DNA of 64,000 nucleotides from Montifringilla adamsi (lineage: Eukaryota; Chordata; Aves; Passeriformes; Passeridae), in contig JAGGNK010007115.1 of NCBI GenBank assembly GCA_017590115.1, positions 913,796 to 977,795 on the forward strand, given 5' to 3'. Both the position numbers and the translations under genes were made by a program. Shown piece after piece: positions 22,110-34,100 of the stretch; position 1 is the stretch's first letter; each line of letters starts with the position of its first letter. The notes beneath the pieces are model-generated. The model saw nothing but the letters and a program-made list of their open reading frames with translations, was not told the DNA's origin and made no database searches.

Positions 22110-25100
22110 CTGGAACAGGAGGTGAGGGGTGAGCCTGGCCAGCAGTGCCCCGTGCTGCTGTGCAGGGTTTGCTGCAGGAACAGCCCTGCTCTCTGCTGAG
22201 CACTGGCACCCTCCACTTCCATCCTCCCTGCAGCTCTGAGCTCAGCTTCTGCCCTTCCCAGCAGCCGTGGTAACGACAAACCAAACCCAAAAAGCCAGCT
22301 GCAGCTGCTTGGTGACCCTCAGGTGAGTGCTGCTCTGGTCCATCCCTGCCACACCCCAAACCTGGGCTCCCCAGTGCCTCGGGACACACATCATTAAACG
22401 TTGGGAAGGCAACGCTCGTGTCCAACAAGAGTGAGACTTCCCAGCTGCAGGGGAGCTGCCCCACAACTCATTAACTCACAACAGCTTGTCACAGATCAAA
22501 GGGACAGCAGCAAAGCTGACCCGTTACATAAACAGGGGCTGAGCCTGGCAAAAACAAGGGATGGGAATCACGGCTGCAGAATGCACGGGGAGCTCTGCCC
22601 ACTCCTGACAGGCACCAGTTTGAAACAGGCACATCCTCCCCCACTGCTCTGCTCTCCCTGCTGCTAGAGCTGATCAGAGAACACTGCTGGAAAACAAAAA
22701 GGGAATTTCATCAACATGACTGTGTTTTCCTCCAGCTCCCCTTTTGCAGCCAGTTCTGGCAGCAGGTGCCACAGCCCCAGCCACGGGACAGTGGCCATGG
22801 CTCTGTATCCCGTCCAGCCCCTTGGTTTCAAGCTGTTGTAATGCCATCCAGAGCAGGAAAAGAAATAATTCTTGCTTAGGTAAAATGTCAGGTAAAGCCT
22901 TTCTGCCCTGGACAGGAGGAGATGGAGGTCAGAGCTCACTGTGCTCTGCAGCTCCTCCCGAGGGGCAGCTCCCAGCTCTGCTCTGGGACAGGGACAGGAC
23001 CAGGGCAGGGCTGGAGCTGAGGCAAGGAGGCTCAGGCTGGAGATCAGGAAAGGCTCTGCCCCAGAGGGTGCTGGCACTGCCCAGGCTCCCCAGGGAATGC
23101 CAGAGCTCCGGGAGCCTTTGGCCAGCACTCCAGGGATGCCAGGGTGGGATTGCTGGAGGTCTGGGCAGGGCAGGGCTGGGCTGGGTGATCCTGGGGGTCC
23201 CACCCCACTCAGCAGATTCTCTGTTCTTTAACTCCATCATTCCGCCAGCACACCCTGAAGCTCCAGAGTCCCAGAGGAAGGCGTTTGAAGGTTCCCTGTC
23301 CTGCAGGCCGTTGGAAGGGGCTGTGGGCTGGGGGTCACTGACCTTTGTTCCCTTCGGAGCTCTCGGGAGCGGGGCTCAGCTCCAGCTGCAGCGGCTCCTT
23401 GGCAGCGGCGGGGCCGGGGGCTGCCCCCTCCTGCCCGGCCGGAGCATCCCCGCGGGTGAACCAGGTGAGCCGGCTGATCTGCTGGCATGAAGAGTGCTGC
23501 TCAGGGCTGATCTGCTGGGGCTGCCCGGCCCAAACCCCCCTCCTGCCCCGGGCAGCACCGAGTGCTGACCTCTGGAACACGGCAGCTGCTCCTCCTCCAC
23601 CCCACAAAAAGGAGTCTGTAAGGTGTGTGCCGAGGGGACAGCTCGGTGCGGGACCGTCCCTGGGCACAGCAGGACAGCGAGGGGCAAAAAGAACAGAAAT
23701 TGTGGCCAGGGAGGGCTGGCTTGAAGTGGGGGTGCTGAGAGAAGAGGCAACAGGTGGGAAATGGGGGTTTTTCCTTCAAATATCTAAAGGACTCATTATA
23801 GAGGGATGTTCTCAATGGTAGTGTGGATAGAGAGGGATGAGCACCACGTAAAGCTGGAAAGATTCAGGCTGCAGATGAGGAAAGCTGTTCCGGGGAGGGC
23901 AGGTGAGCTCTGGACTGGTCACACACCTGCAGGCACCTCCCTTGCTGGGCATTTCTGAGTTCAGGGTTAGTCCTGTCCTGAAGCAAGAGGATGAGCTGCT
24001 GTGTGAGCTCTGCAGCCCCCCTGCCCCTCCCTTCTGCCCTCGGGACCTTCCTGCAGCCTCAGCACCAGGACATCTCCTGAAAACAGTCCAACTGGCACAA
24101 ACCTGCTCCAGAGGAGAGGTGCTGCCTGCACGGGGTTTCTCTTTCTGTGAGCAAAAGTGTTTCCTCGCTAAGTTAGTAAGAGAGTTGGTAAAGATGACCC
24201 AGAAGCTGGAGCTTCTTGGAAAATAGAGGGGAAAAGGCTGATTTGTCATGGATGAAACACACAGGCTTGAACTTAGCAACAGCTCTTGCTGGAATCTACT
24301 CTTGACCAGTGTCCAGAGTGGGATTTATGGGCCCCAAATCAGAAGGAGCAGCAAAGGGGCTGCAGCAGAGGAGGGGTCACTGCTCCAGGCGTGCCATAAA
24401 CCCAGAACGAACAGGGGCTCACAGCTGCAGCCCATTTCCCCCGGGGATGCAGCGTGGGGCACCCAGGAAGGCTCAAAGGGAGCACGGGGCGGGGGAACAC
24501 GCACCATTTCGGGGGCCGGGGGCTCGGTGGCCAGGCTGACCAGGAGCACGGTGAGGGTGGTGATGGCCCCCAGCACCATGGAGAAGTAGAGGTAGTGCAT
24601 GTACTTGAGCACGCCGGGCCGGCCGTCGGGCTCCCCGCAGCGCGGCTCGGGGAAGGCGAAATCCAGCACCAGGCGCACGGCGCCCAGCAGCAGCCCCACC
24701 AGCAGCCCCCAGAAGGCACCCTGGGGAGGGAAGGGAGGGAATTCTGTGCTGCAGCAGCGCCCAGCAGGCTGCAGGGCTGCTCCCGGGCCGGCAGAGCCCG
24801 TACCTTCTCGTTGGCTCTCCTCCAGAAGCAGCCCAGGATGAAGACCACGGCCACGGGCGGCTGCAGGTAGGAGCTGATGGACTGGATGTAGATGAAGAGC
24901 TGCCCGCCCTGGCCAGCCTGCACCAGGGGGATCCACAGGATGGACACCACGGTCAGCAGCAGCACAAACACCCTGGGGGAGACAAAGCTCAGGTCAGCTC
25001 AGGCCCTGCTGCTCGGGGTGACCGAGGTGCCCCAGCACCCAACAGCCTCCGCTGCAGTCCTGCCCCAGCTGGGCAGCGTGCTGTCACCTCAGCAGCTGTG

Positions 25101-28100
25101 CCCAGCTGTGCCTGGCACCCATCCAGCTCATCCCAGTTCTCCCCACCTGCCCACGATCATCAGCTCCCACTCGGAGCAGCGAGGCCTGAAGTGTTTCCAG
25201 AGGTCCATGGTGAAAATGGTGCTGGAGCTGTTGAAGATGGAAGTCAGGGAGGACATGAGGGCTGCTATCATCACGGACATCATCAGGCCCCTGAGCCCTG
25301 GGAACGAGGAGAGGCACAGCCACCCTGAGGAACCCTCAGAGGCTCCGCTGCAGGGTGGCCTCGAGCTCTTCTGTGGGCTAGAACAGACTTTTAAAACTGG
25401 TTTTAGCTCCAATTCAGAATGACAGTGATAGGTTCACCCCACACAAACCCCACTAAATGACAGTTCCAGGCTATTTGCCTCTCTCAGCTTCCCTCCCAGC
25501 TGCCTGTAGCTGCCACGTGCCAGCCCCTCCAGTGCCAGAACCATCACCAGGCTCTTACCTACGGGCAGGAGCTCCAACACCAGCTTGGGATAAGCAATAT
25601 CAGAACAGCCAGAGGGGTTGCCACAGATTTTTTGGCAAATTTCTGGGTCTGCACAAGCCACCAGATCTGAAAGAAGCAGCATGGAGTGAGAGGCAGCATT
25701 GCCAGGCTCAGCAGTGTCTCTGAAGTTCCTCTGCTGAGTGTTGTAAAGTGTTTTCTGAGGGAGATCCTGGAGAGCCTGGGGGGCTTCCAGCAGTGACACA
25801 GGGGTGTCTGGGGCTGCTCTGGCAGGATCTGCACCCTCCAGCTCCTAACTGGAAGGACATTTCTTTGTGTGTTGGCCATTGGATGCACTGGAGCCTCTCC
25901 CTGGTTGAGGAAAGGCTTCTCCAGCCCTGCAGCTGGCCCAGCCAGAGGCAGGGAGGAGATCTCCCCCAGCACTTACCTGGGAAGAGAACCCGGCTGATCA
26001 TGCCTGGCATTACCATCATAAAGAGGGGCAAAATCTTCAAGTAGGAGGTCATCAAGGAGCCTCCTTTGGCGTGGGAGAGGTTTTTGGCAGCGAGGGACCT
26101 CTGAACAATGACCTAGGAATGAAGGAATGGCTTTGGTTGGCTGCCAGCAGCAGGAGCTGGCTGGGATGGAGGATCCTGACTTTGATCTCCACTGAACTCT
26201 GCGAGTCTCACAGGCTGATCACAGAGCCTGGCTGTGCCTCTGGAGCCTTTGCTTTGGATCCTGGCTCCTTTCAGAAACACAGGCACTGCTTTGTGCCATC
26301 CCAGCCCAGCCTGGGGGGACTCTGTGCTGCAGGGCCTGACCCCCACCTACCCAGCCCAGGATTTCCATTCTTCCTGCTCCTGTGGAGGAGCCTGGCCAGG
26401 GAGCAGGACAGAGCTGAAAAGGGCACAGTCAAATAAGAGAGCAAGAAAGCACAGCTGGAGCAGCAGGAGGTGTTCTAGGGCTGCAGGTCCCTGGCTCTGA
26501 TGGGAGCCAGACCCCGGGAAAGGTGAGAAGAAATCCACAGGTGGTTCACAAGGAACAAAAGGATCAAGTTAAAAAGCAAGCAAACAAACAAAAGACTTCT
26601 TTATAGGCTGGGATTAACACACAAACACATTCTTATCCCTTTTTCCACGGAGATGATTACTAATACTTAGTTGTATTTAATATCAATAATAAATATTTAA
26701 TATCAATATATTTATAATGTAATATAATATTTAATATCAATGTATTTATAATATAATATAATATCATATAATATAATATAATATTTAATGTAAATATATT
26801 TATAATATAATATAATATAATATAATATAATATAATATAATATAATATATTTGTATTAATAGAATATATTTAATATAAATATATTTAATATAACTATTTC
26901 CTTCTTTAGGACTTAACCCTCTGATTTTGCTGATGGTAAAATAAGATTTTACTGATGATCCCCCCCAGAAAATCAGTCCAGGTGAGGTGGCAACCCCCAG
27001 GTTTGTAACGGGATCCACCCAGCCACAGGAACGAGCAGTGACCCACCTGATCTGTGCACCAGTACCACAGGGATGGGATGGTCATTCCCAGCAGGACTCC
27101 TGGCCAGGGCAGGTCAGAGGTGACGGGGTCTCGGAAGATGTGGAAAGCATCTTCCCTGGGCAGGCCACAGCTGCTGTTCTCCCTGCGGATGCTGGGAATG
27201 GCATCAAAGTATTTTGCCTGTAAACCTTCAAGGCCACCAACTTCAATAAAACCTGAAAAGGGTCGTGAGAAGCTGTTACTGCACCCCCCCCAGGTCAGGA
27301 CTCTGATTCCAGTCTCTGTGGGTGATGCTCCACGAGAATTCCTTAAAAACCAGCAGCTCTCGGTTCTCCCTCTGGGCTGGGGAAGGGCAGATGCTGCTGG
27401 CTGGAGCAGGTGCTGCCTCCCCTGTGGAATCACAGAATCCTGCCGTGGTTTGGGTTGGAGGGACCCTAAAGCCCACCCAGTGCCATCTTAAAGCCCATCC
27501 AGTGCCACCCTGCCATGGCAGGGACACCTCCCACTGCCCCAGGGTGCCCCAAGCCCCATCCAGCCTGGCCTGGGCACTGCCAGGGATCCAGGGGCAGCCA
27601 GAACTTCCCTGGGCACCTGTGCCAGGGCCTGCCCACCCTGCCAGGGAAGAGGATTTCTCCCTAATTTCTCCCCAGTATTTAACTGGATGAGGCTTCTGCC
27701 ACCGCGTGACAGAGCCCCAGGAAAGCACTCACTGAAGACCATGAGGGACAGGGCCCCGATGAGCATGATGAGGGTCTGCAGGGCATCCGTGTAGATCACA
27801 GCTGCCAGGCCACCTGCAGAGCACAGAGGCACAAACTGGGCTGAGCTGGGCTTCTTCTGCCACAGCGCTGCAGCACAAGCTGAGCCCCGAGCCTGGCTGG
27901 GGGCAACCTTGGCCAGTGACTCCTTGGAATTCCTCAGGATTGGAGTCATCGTGAGTCACCATTTTGTCACTACAAGCCAAAAGCAGAAGTAGTTCTACAG
28001 GGAAAAAAAACATGGAAAAGCTCTAAAACAAAGCTTAAGCTGAAAAAGGAGGAGGGGGAAAAAAGGGGGGTTGTGATTTTTCATCACTGGGGGTGAGCAG

Positions 28101-31100
28101 TGGGAAAGGAATAACCTTTATTTGTCTGGGGTTTCTGCGTGGCTGTTTTCCATTTGGCCACTCCTAAGCCCTGAAAGGGCATCCAAGCCCGGAGTCTTCC
28201 TGCATTACACAGCTCATTGTGCTGCAAATCCCTCACACCTCCGGGAGCCCCGGGAAACAGGGGAAATGCACCCTGAGAATGCCTGCCAGAGCTTCTCCCT
28301 GAGGCAGAGCGACCTGCACCCACCTGGGGCAGCCCCTGAGGAGCGTTCACTTACCCTCACCTGGCAATTTCTTCTAAAAAGGTGAATTTCCTATTGCTTT
28401 CCCACCCCAATATCCATACTCATGGCAAAACCAGGCAGCTGTGGGGCAGGACAGTGCATGGCACAAATCATGGAGTCCTGGAATGGCTTGGGTGGGAGGG
28501 GACCTCAGAGCCCACCCAGTGCCACCCCTGCCGTGGCAGGGACACCTTCTCCTGCCCCAGGGTGCTCCAAGCCCTGTCCAGCCTGGCTGGGACACTTGAA
28601 TGGCTCAGCTGACTGGGCAGGACAGGGGCAGGGGAAGGTCAGGGACAGGGGCAGGGTCTGGACAGGGAAGGGACAGGGTCAGGGTCAGTGCTGGTCAGTG
28701 CAGGGTCTGGGGAAGGTCTGGGGCAGGGTCAGTGCTGGTCAGGGTCAGTGCTGGTCAGTCCTGGTCAGTGCAGGGTCTGGGGAAGGTCAGGGACAGGGGC
28801 AGGGTCTGGACAGGGAAGGGACAGGGGCAGGGTCAGTGCTGGTCAGTGCAGGGTCTGGGGAAGGTCTGGGGCAGGGTCAGTGCTGGTCAGGGTCAGTGCT
28901 GGTCAGTGCAGGGTCAGGGTCAGTGCTGGTCAGGTGAGGTCAGTGCTGGTGAGGTCAGGTGAGGTCAGGGTGTCCCCAGCACCCACCAGACACGGTGTAC
29001 ACGGCAGTGATGGCCAGCAGCCCGGCCACGGCGATGTACAGGTCCCAGTGCAAGGCCTGCTGGATGAACAGGGCCCCGGCGTACATGTCCACCTGCAGGA
29101 CAGCAGAGGGACTGTCACACTGAGGGGACAGCGCTGTCACACACTGCAGGGACAGCACTGTCACACACTGAGGGACAGCACTGTCACACACTGCAGGGAC
29201 AGCACTGTCACACACTGCAGGACAGCAGTGTCACTGTCACTGCAGGGACAGCAGTGTCACTGTCACACGCTGCAGGACAGCACTGTCACACACTGAGGGA
29301 CAGCACTGTCACACACTGCAGGACAGCAGTGTCACTGTCACTGCAGGGACAGCACTGTCACTGTCACACACTGCAGGGACAGCAGTGTCACACACTGCAG
29401 GGCAGCACTGTCACTGTCACACACTGCAGGACAGCAGTGTCACTGTCACTGCAGGGACAGCACTGTCACTGTCACACGCTGCAGGGCAGCACTGTCACAC
29501 ACTGCAGGACAGCAGAGGGACTGTCACACTGAGGGGACAGCGCTGTCACACACTGAGGGACAGCGGTGTCACTGTCACACACTGCAGGACAGCAGAGTGA
29601 CTGTCACACACTGCAGGGACAGCACTGTCACTGTCACTGCAGGGACAGCAGTGTCACTGTCACACACTGCAGGGCAGCACCACCCAGCCCCTCCCAGTGT
29701 GCCCATTCAGCCCCCAGCCCCCCTTTACTGGGACCAGCCTGGTTTGTTCATGGTGCCCCCAGCCCCAGCTGCCACCCCACAGCAGGAGCAGGGCCATTCC
29801 TCAGCAGTTTGTCATTGCTGCTGGTGACAGCAGGGGGGTGGCAGGGCTGTCACAAGAGGGGACGTGCCCAGCTCTGGGACAAAGGATGAGGTGAGCTTCT
29901 CTGTTTCCCCAAGCCCAGGGTGGGCTGGGCTGGGGAATCTGCCCTGCAAAGCCCCTTCCCCGGCTGCCCCCGGGAATTGTCCCTGCTGCCATGGGGACAG
30001 GGGGATCAGCAGAAGTGTCCCCAGGGCCAGGCCCAGCCCTGCCCAACCCGCTCTGCAGCACGGTGAGAATGCTGCAGGATGGGAGAGCTCCAGGACAGGC
30101 CAGGGGAGGGCAGGCAGGGCTGAAACACCCCGGGCACAGGAGCTGTGCTGTCAGCCATTCCCTCGGATGGAAATGGATCAATGCCCTTTGATCTGGAGGA
30201 GAAGCTGAGCCTTCCCCACGGGTGCCATCCGAACCCCAGCGCTCACACCCACTCCATACAACCCTGGAGTGCTTTGGGTTCAAGGGACCCTAAAGCCCAC
30301 CCAGTGCCACCCCTGCCATGGCAGGGACACCTCCCATTGTCCCAGCCCCATCCAGCCTGGCCTGGGGCACTGCCAGGGATCCAGGGGCAGCCACAGCTGC
30401 TCTGGCACCCTGTGCCTCACATCTCTCCCAGGAAGAATTCCTGCCCAGTATCCCACCCAGCCCTGCCCTCTGACTGTGGGAAGCCATTCCCTGTGTCCGG
30501 GCACTCCAAGCCTCTGTCAGAACCTCTGGCAGGTTCAGGGGCAGGGTCGGACACCATGTCCCCCTCTGGGACAGGAAGAACCCCAGCAGGGATCTGTCTG
30601 CTTCATGGATCCGTGCCCTGGCTGGCAGTTAATGAACAGCCACCGAGCTGTTGTGCAAGGCTTGGTTCAGTTATTTATTCAAGCAGGTGCAATAAAGGAA
30701 TGAAGACTTCTCTTCCAACCCTGTCCCAGCTCCTCCATCCTGCCATAACAGCACCTGGTGTCTGCACAGGCAATAAATGTGCAAAGGGGAGAAACTGGGG
30801 GAGCTGCCAGGGGTGCAAAATCTAACAATCACCACATCCACCCTCACAGCCCCACCTTTCCATGGACTATTGCTCAGGACACTGACACAGCTTTCCCTCC
30901 TGCTGCAATAAGCATTCAGGTGCTAACTGAGCAAAAAAAGAGAAGCTACTCCTTTTTGTGCAGGTTCTATAAAAATAGAGCCTCTCTTCCTTGGGTGTTT
31001 TGATCACAAACCCTTCTGTGCTCATCCAGGCAGAGCCACTCCTTGCCTTTCTCAGCCTCACTGCTCAGCACACATTTCCAAAGCGAATTCAATCCAGCCA

Positions 31101-34100
31101 GTTTCCCTTTTTCTTTTTTTCCTACTCACAGATATTTTGGTGAATGCCCAGTATCCCACCCAGCCCTGCCCTCTGACCGTGGGAAGCCATTCCCTGTGTC
31201 CGGGCACTCCAAGCCTCTGTCAGAACCTCTGGCAGGTTCAGGGGCAGGGTCGGACACCGTGTCCCCCTCTGGGACAGGAAGAACCCCAGCAGGGATCTGT
31301 CTGCTTCATGGATCCGTGCCCTGGCTGGCAGTTAATGAACAGCCACCGAGCTGTTGTGCAAGGCTTGGTTCAGTTATTTATTCAAGCAGGTGCAATAAAG
31401 GAATGAAGACTTCTCTTCCAACCCTGTCCCAGCTCCTCCATCCTGCCATAACAGCACCTGGTGTCTGCACAGGCAATAAATGTGCAAAGGGGAGAAACTG
31501 GGGGAGCTGCCAGGGGTGCAAAATCTAACAATCACCACATCCACCCTCACAGCCCCACCTTTCCATGGACTATTGCTCAGGACACTGACACAGCTTTCCC
31601 TCCTGCTGCAATAAGCATTCAGGTGCTAACTGAGCAAAAGAAGAGAAGCTACTCCTTTTTGTGGAGGTTCTATAAAAATAGAGCCTCTCTTCCTTGGGTG
31701 TTTTGATCACAAACCCTTCTGTGCTCATCCAGGCAGAGCCACTCCTTGCCTTTCTCAGCCTCATTGCTCAGCACACATTTCCAAAGCAAATTCAATCCAA
31801 CCCGTTTCCCTTTTGCTTTTTTTCCTACTCACAGATATTTTGGTGAAGATGTAGATGAACAAGTAGAGAATGGCCAAGAATATCTGAATTCTTTTGCCTC
31901 CAAAACGTCTCTGCAAATACTCCGGCATGGTTGTAACCTGCGGAGGGAACGGAGTGAGGGAAGGTGGGACAGTCCCTGGGGCACTCCCGGAGCTGCCAGG
32001 GGCTCCCCAAGGAGCTGGGGGGTGTTTGCAGTGGGACAGGAGTAGGAGGGCCCCGGGGCTGCCCTGGGCTGGTGTTTGGCTCTCTGCGATGCTGCACAGG
32101 GCTCTCCACCAACCATGAGTCCCCATCCCCGTGCTCGGGACATGGAGGGACTCTGCCCATTGCCAGGGAATGGGGGCAGCCTGAGCCCCTGCCAGCAGCT
32201 CTGCCACCAGCCAGGCCAGGGGAGCAGCACCAGGAGCAGTGGAGGGAATCCATCATCCATCCATCATCCATCCATCCATCCATCATCCATCCATCATCCA
32301 TCCATCCATCNNNNNNNNNNNNNNNNNNNNNNNNNNNNNNNNNNNNNNNNNNNNNNNNNNNNNNNNNNNNNNNNNNNNNNNNNNNNNNNNNNNNNNNNNN
32401 NNNNNNNNNNNNNNNNNNNNNNNNNNNNNNNNNNNNNNNNNNNNNNNNNNNNNNNNNNNNNNNNNNNNNNNNNNNNNNNNNNNNNNNNNNNNNNNNNNNN
32501 NNNNNNNNNNNNNNNNNNNNNNNNNNNNNNNNNNNNNNNNNNNNNNNNNNNNNNNNNNNNNNNNNNNNNNNNNNNNNNNNNNNNNNNNNNNNNNNNNNNN
32601 NNNNNNNNNNNNNNNNNNNNNNNNNNNNNNNNNNNNNNNNNNNNNNNNNNNNNNNNNNNNNNNNNNNNNNNNNNNNNNNNNNNNNNNNNNNNNNNNNNNN
32701 NNNNNNNNNNNNNNNNNNNNNNNNNNNNNNNNNNNNNNNNNNNNNNNNNNNNNNNNNNNNNNNNNNNNNNNNNNNNNNNNNNNNNNNNNNNNNNNNNNNN
32801 NNNNNNNNNNNNNNNNNNNNNNNNNNNNNNNNNNNNNNNNNNNNNNNNNNNNNNNNNNNNNNNNNNNNNNNNNNNNNNNNNNNNNNNNNNNNNNNNNNNN
32901 NNNNNNNNNNNNNNNNNNNNNNNNNNNNNNNNNNNNNNNNNNNNNNNNNNNNNNNNNNNNNNNNNNNNNNNNNNNNNNNNNNNNNNNNNNNNNNNNNNNN
33001 NNNNNNNNNNNNNNNNNNNNNNNNNNNNNNNNNNNNNNNNNNNNNNNNNNNNNNNNNNNNNNNNNNNNNNNNNNNNNNNNNNNNNNNNNNNCACTGCCAG
33101 GGATCCAGGGGCAGCCACAGCTGCTCTGGCACCCTGTGCCTCACATCTCTCCCAGGAAGAATTCCTGCCCAGTATCCCACCCAGCCCTGCCCTCTGACTG
33201 TGGGAAGCCATTCCCTGTGTCCGGGCACTCCAAGCCTCTGTCAGAACCTCTGGCAGGTTCAGGGGCAGGGTCGGACACCATGTCCCCCTCTGGGACAGGA
33301 AGAACCCCAGCAGGGATCTGTCTGCTTCATGGATCCGTGCCCTGGCTGGCAGTTAATGAACAGCCACCGAGCTGTTGTGCAAGGCTTGGTTCAGTTATTT
33401 ATTCAAGCAGGTGCAATAAAGGAATGAAGACTTCTCTTCCAACCCTGTCCCAGCTCCTCCATCCTGCCATAACAGCACCTGGTGTCTGCACAGGCAATAA
33501 ATGTGCAAAGGGGAGAAACTGGGGGAGCTGCCAGGGGTGCAAAATCTAACAATCACCACATCCACCCTCACAGCCCCACCTTTCCATGGACTATTGCTCA
33601 GGACACTGACACAGCTTTCCCTCCTGCTGCAATAAGCATTCAGGTGCTAACTGAGCAAAAAAAGAGAAGCTACTCCTTTTTGTGCAGGTTCTATAAAAAT
33701 AGAGCCTCTCTTCCTTGGGTGTTTTGATCACAAACCCTTCTGTGCTCATCCAGGCAGAGCCACTCCTTGCCTTTCTCAGCCTCACTGCTCAGCACACATT
33801 TCCAAAGCGAATTCAATCCAGCCAGTTTCCCTTTTTCTTTTTTTCCTACTCACAGATATTTTGGTGAAGATGTAGATGAACAAGTAGAGAATGGCCAAGA
33901 ATATCTGAATTCTTTTGCCTCCAAAACGTCTCTGCAAATACTCCGGCATGGTTGTAACCTGCGGAGGGAACGGAGTGAGGGAAGGCTTTTTTTCCTACTC
34001 ACAGATATTTTGGTGAAGATGTAGATGAACAAGTAGAGAATGGCCAAGAATATCTGAATTCTTTTGCCTCCAAAACGTCTCTGCAAATACTCCGGCATGG

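Larger units (their letters stand above)
22110..24504. other. Two SLC5A11 introns flanking exon 14
   Basis: Intron 22110-23342 contains a CR1-like tail at about 22940-23235. Intron 23479-24504 holds no element I can name; some of it (about 23840-24240) reads like an old unclassified repeat. Confidence 0.5.

Noticed and set aside
31825..33549. Long ORFs on both strands at 31.8-33.5 kb
   Set aside because: They run through the 781-N gap, read as X, and join unrelated duplicated flanks.
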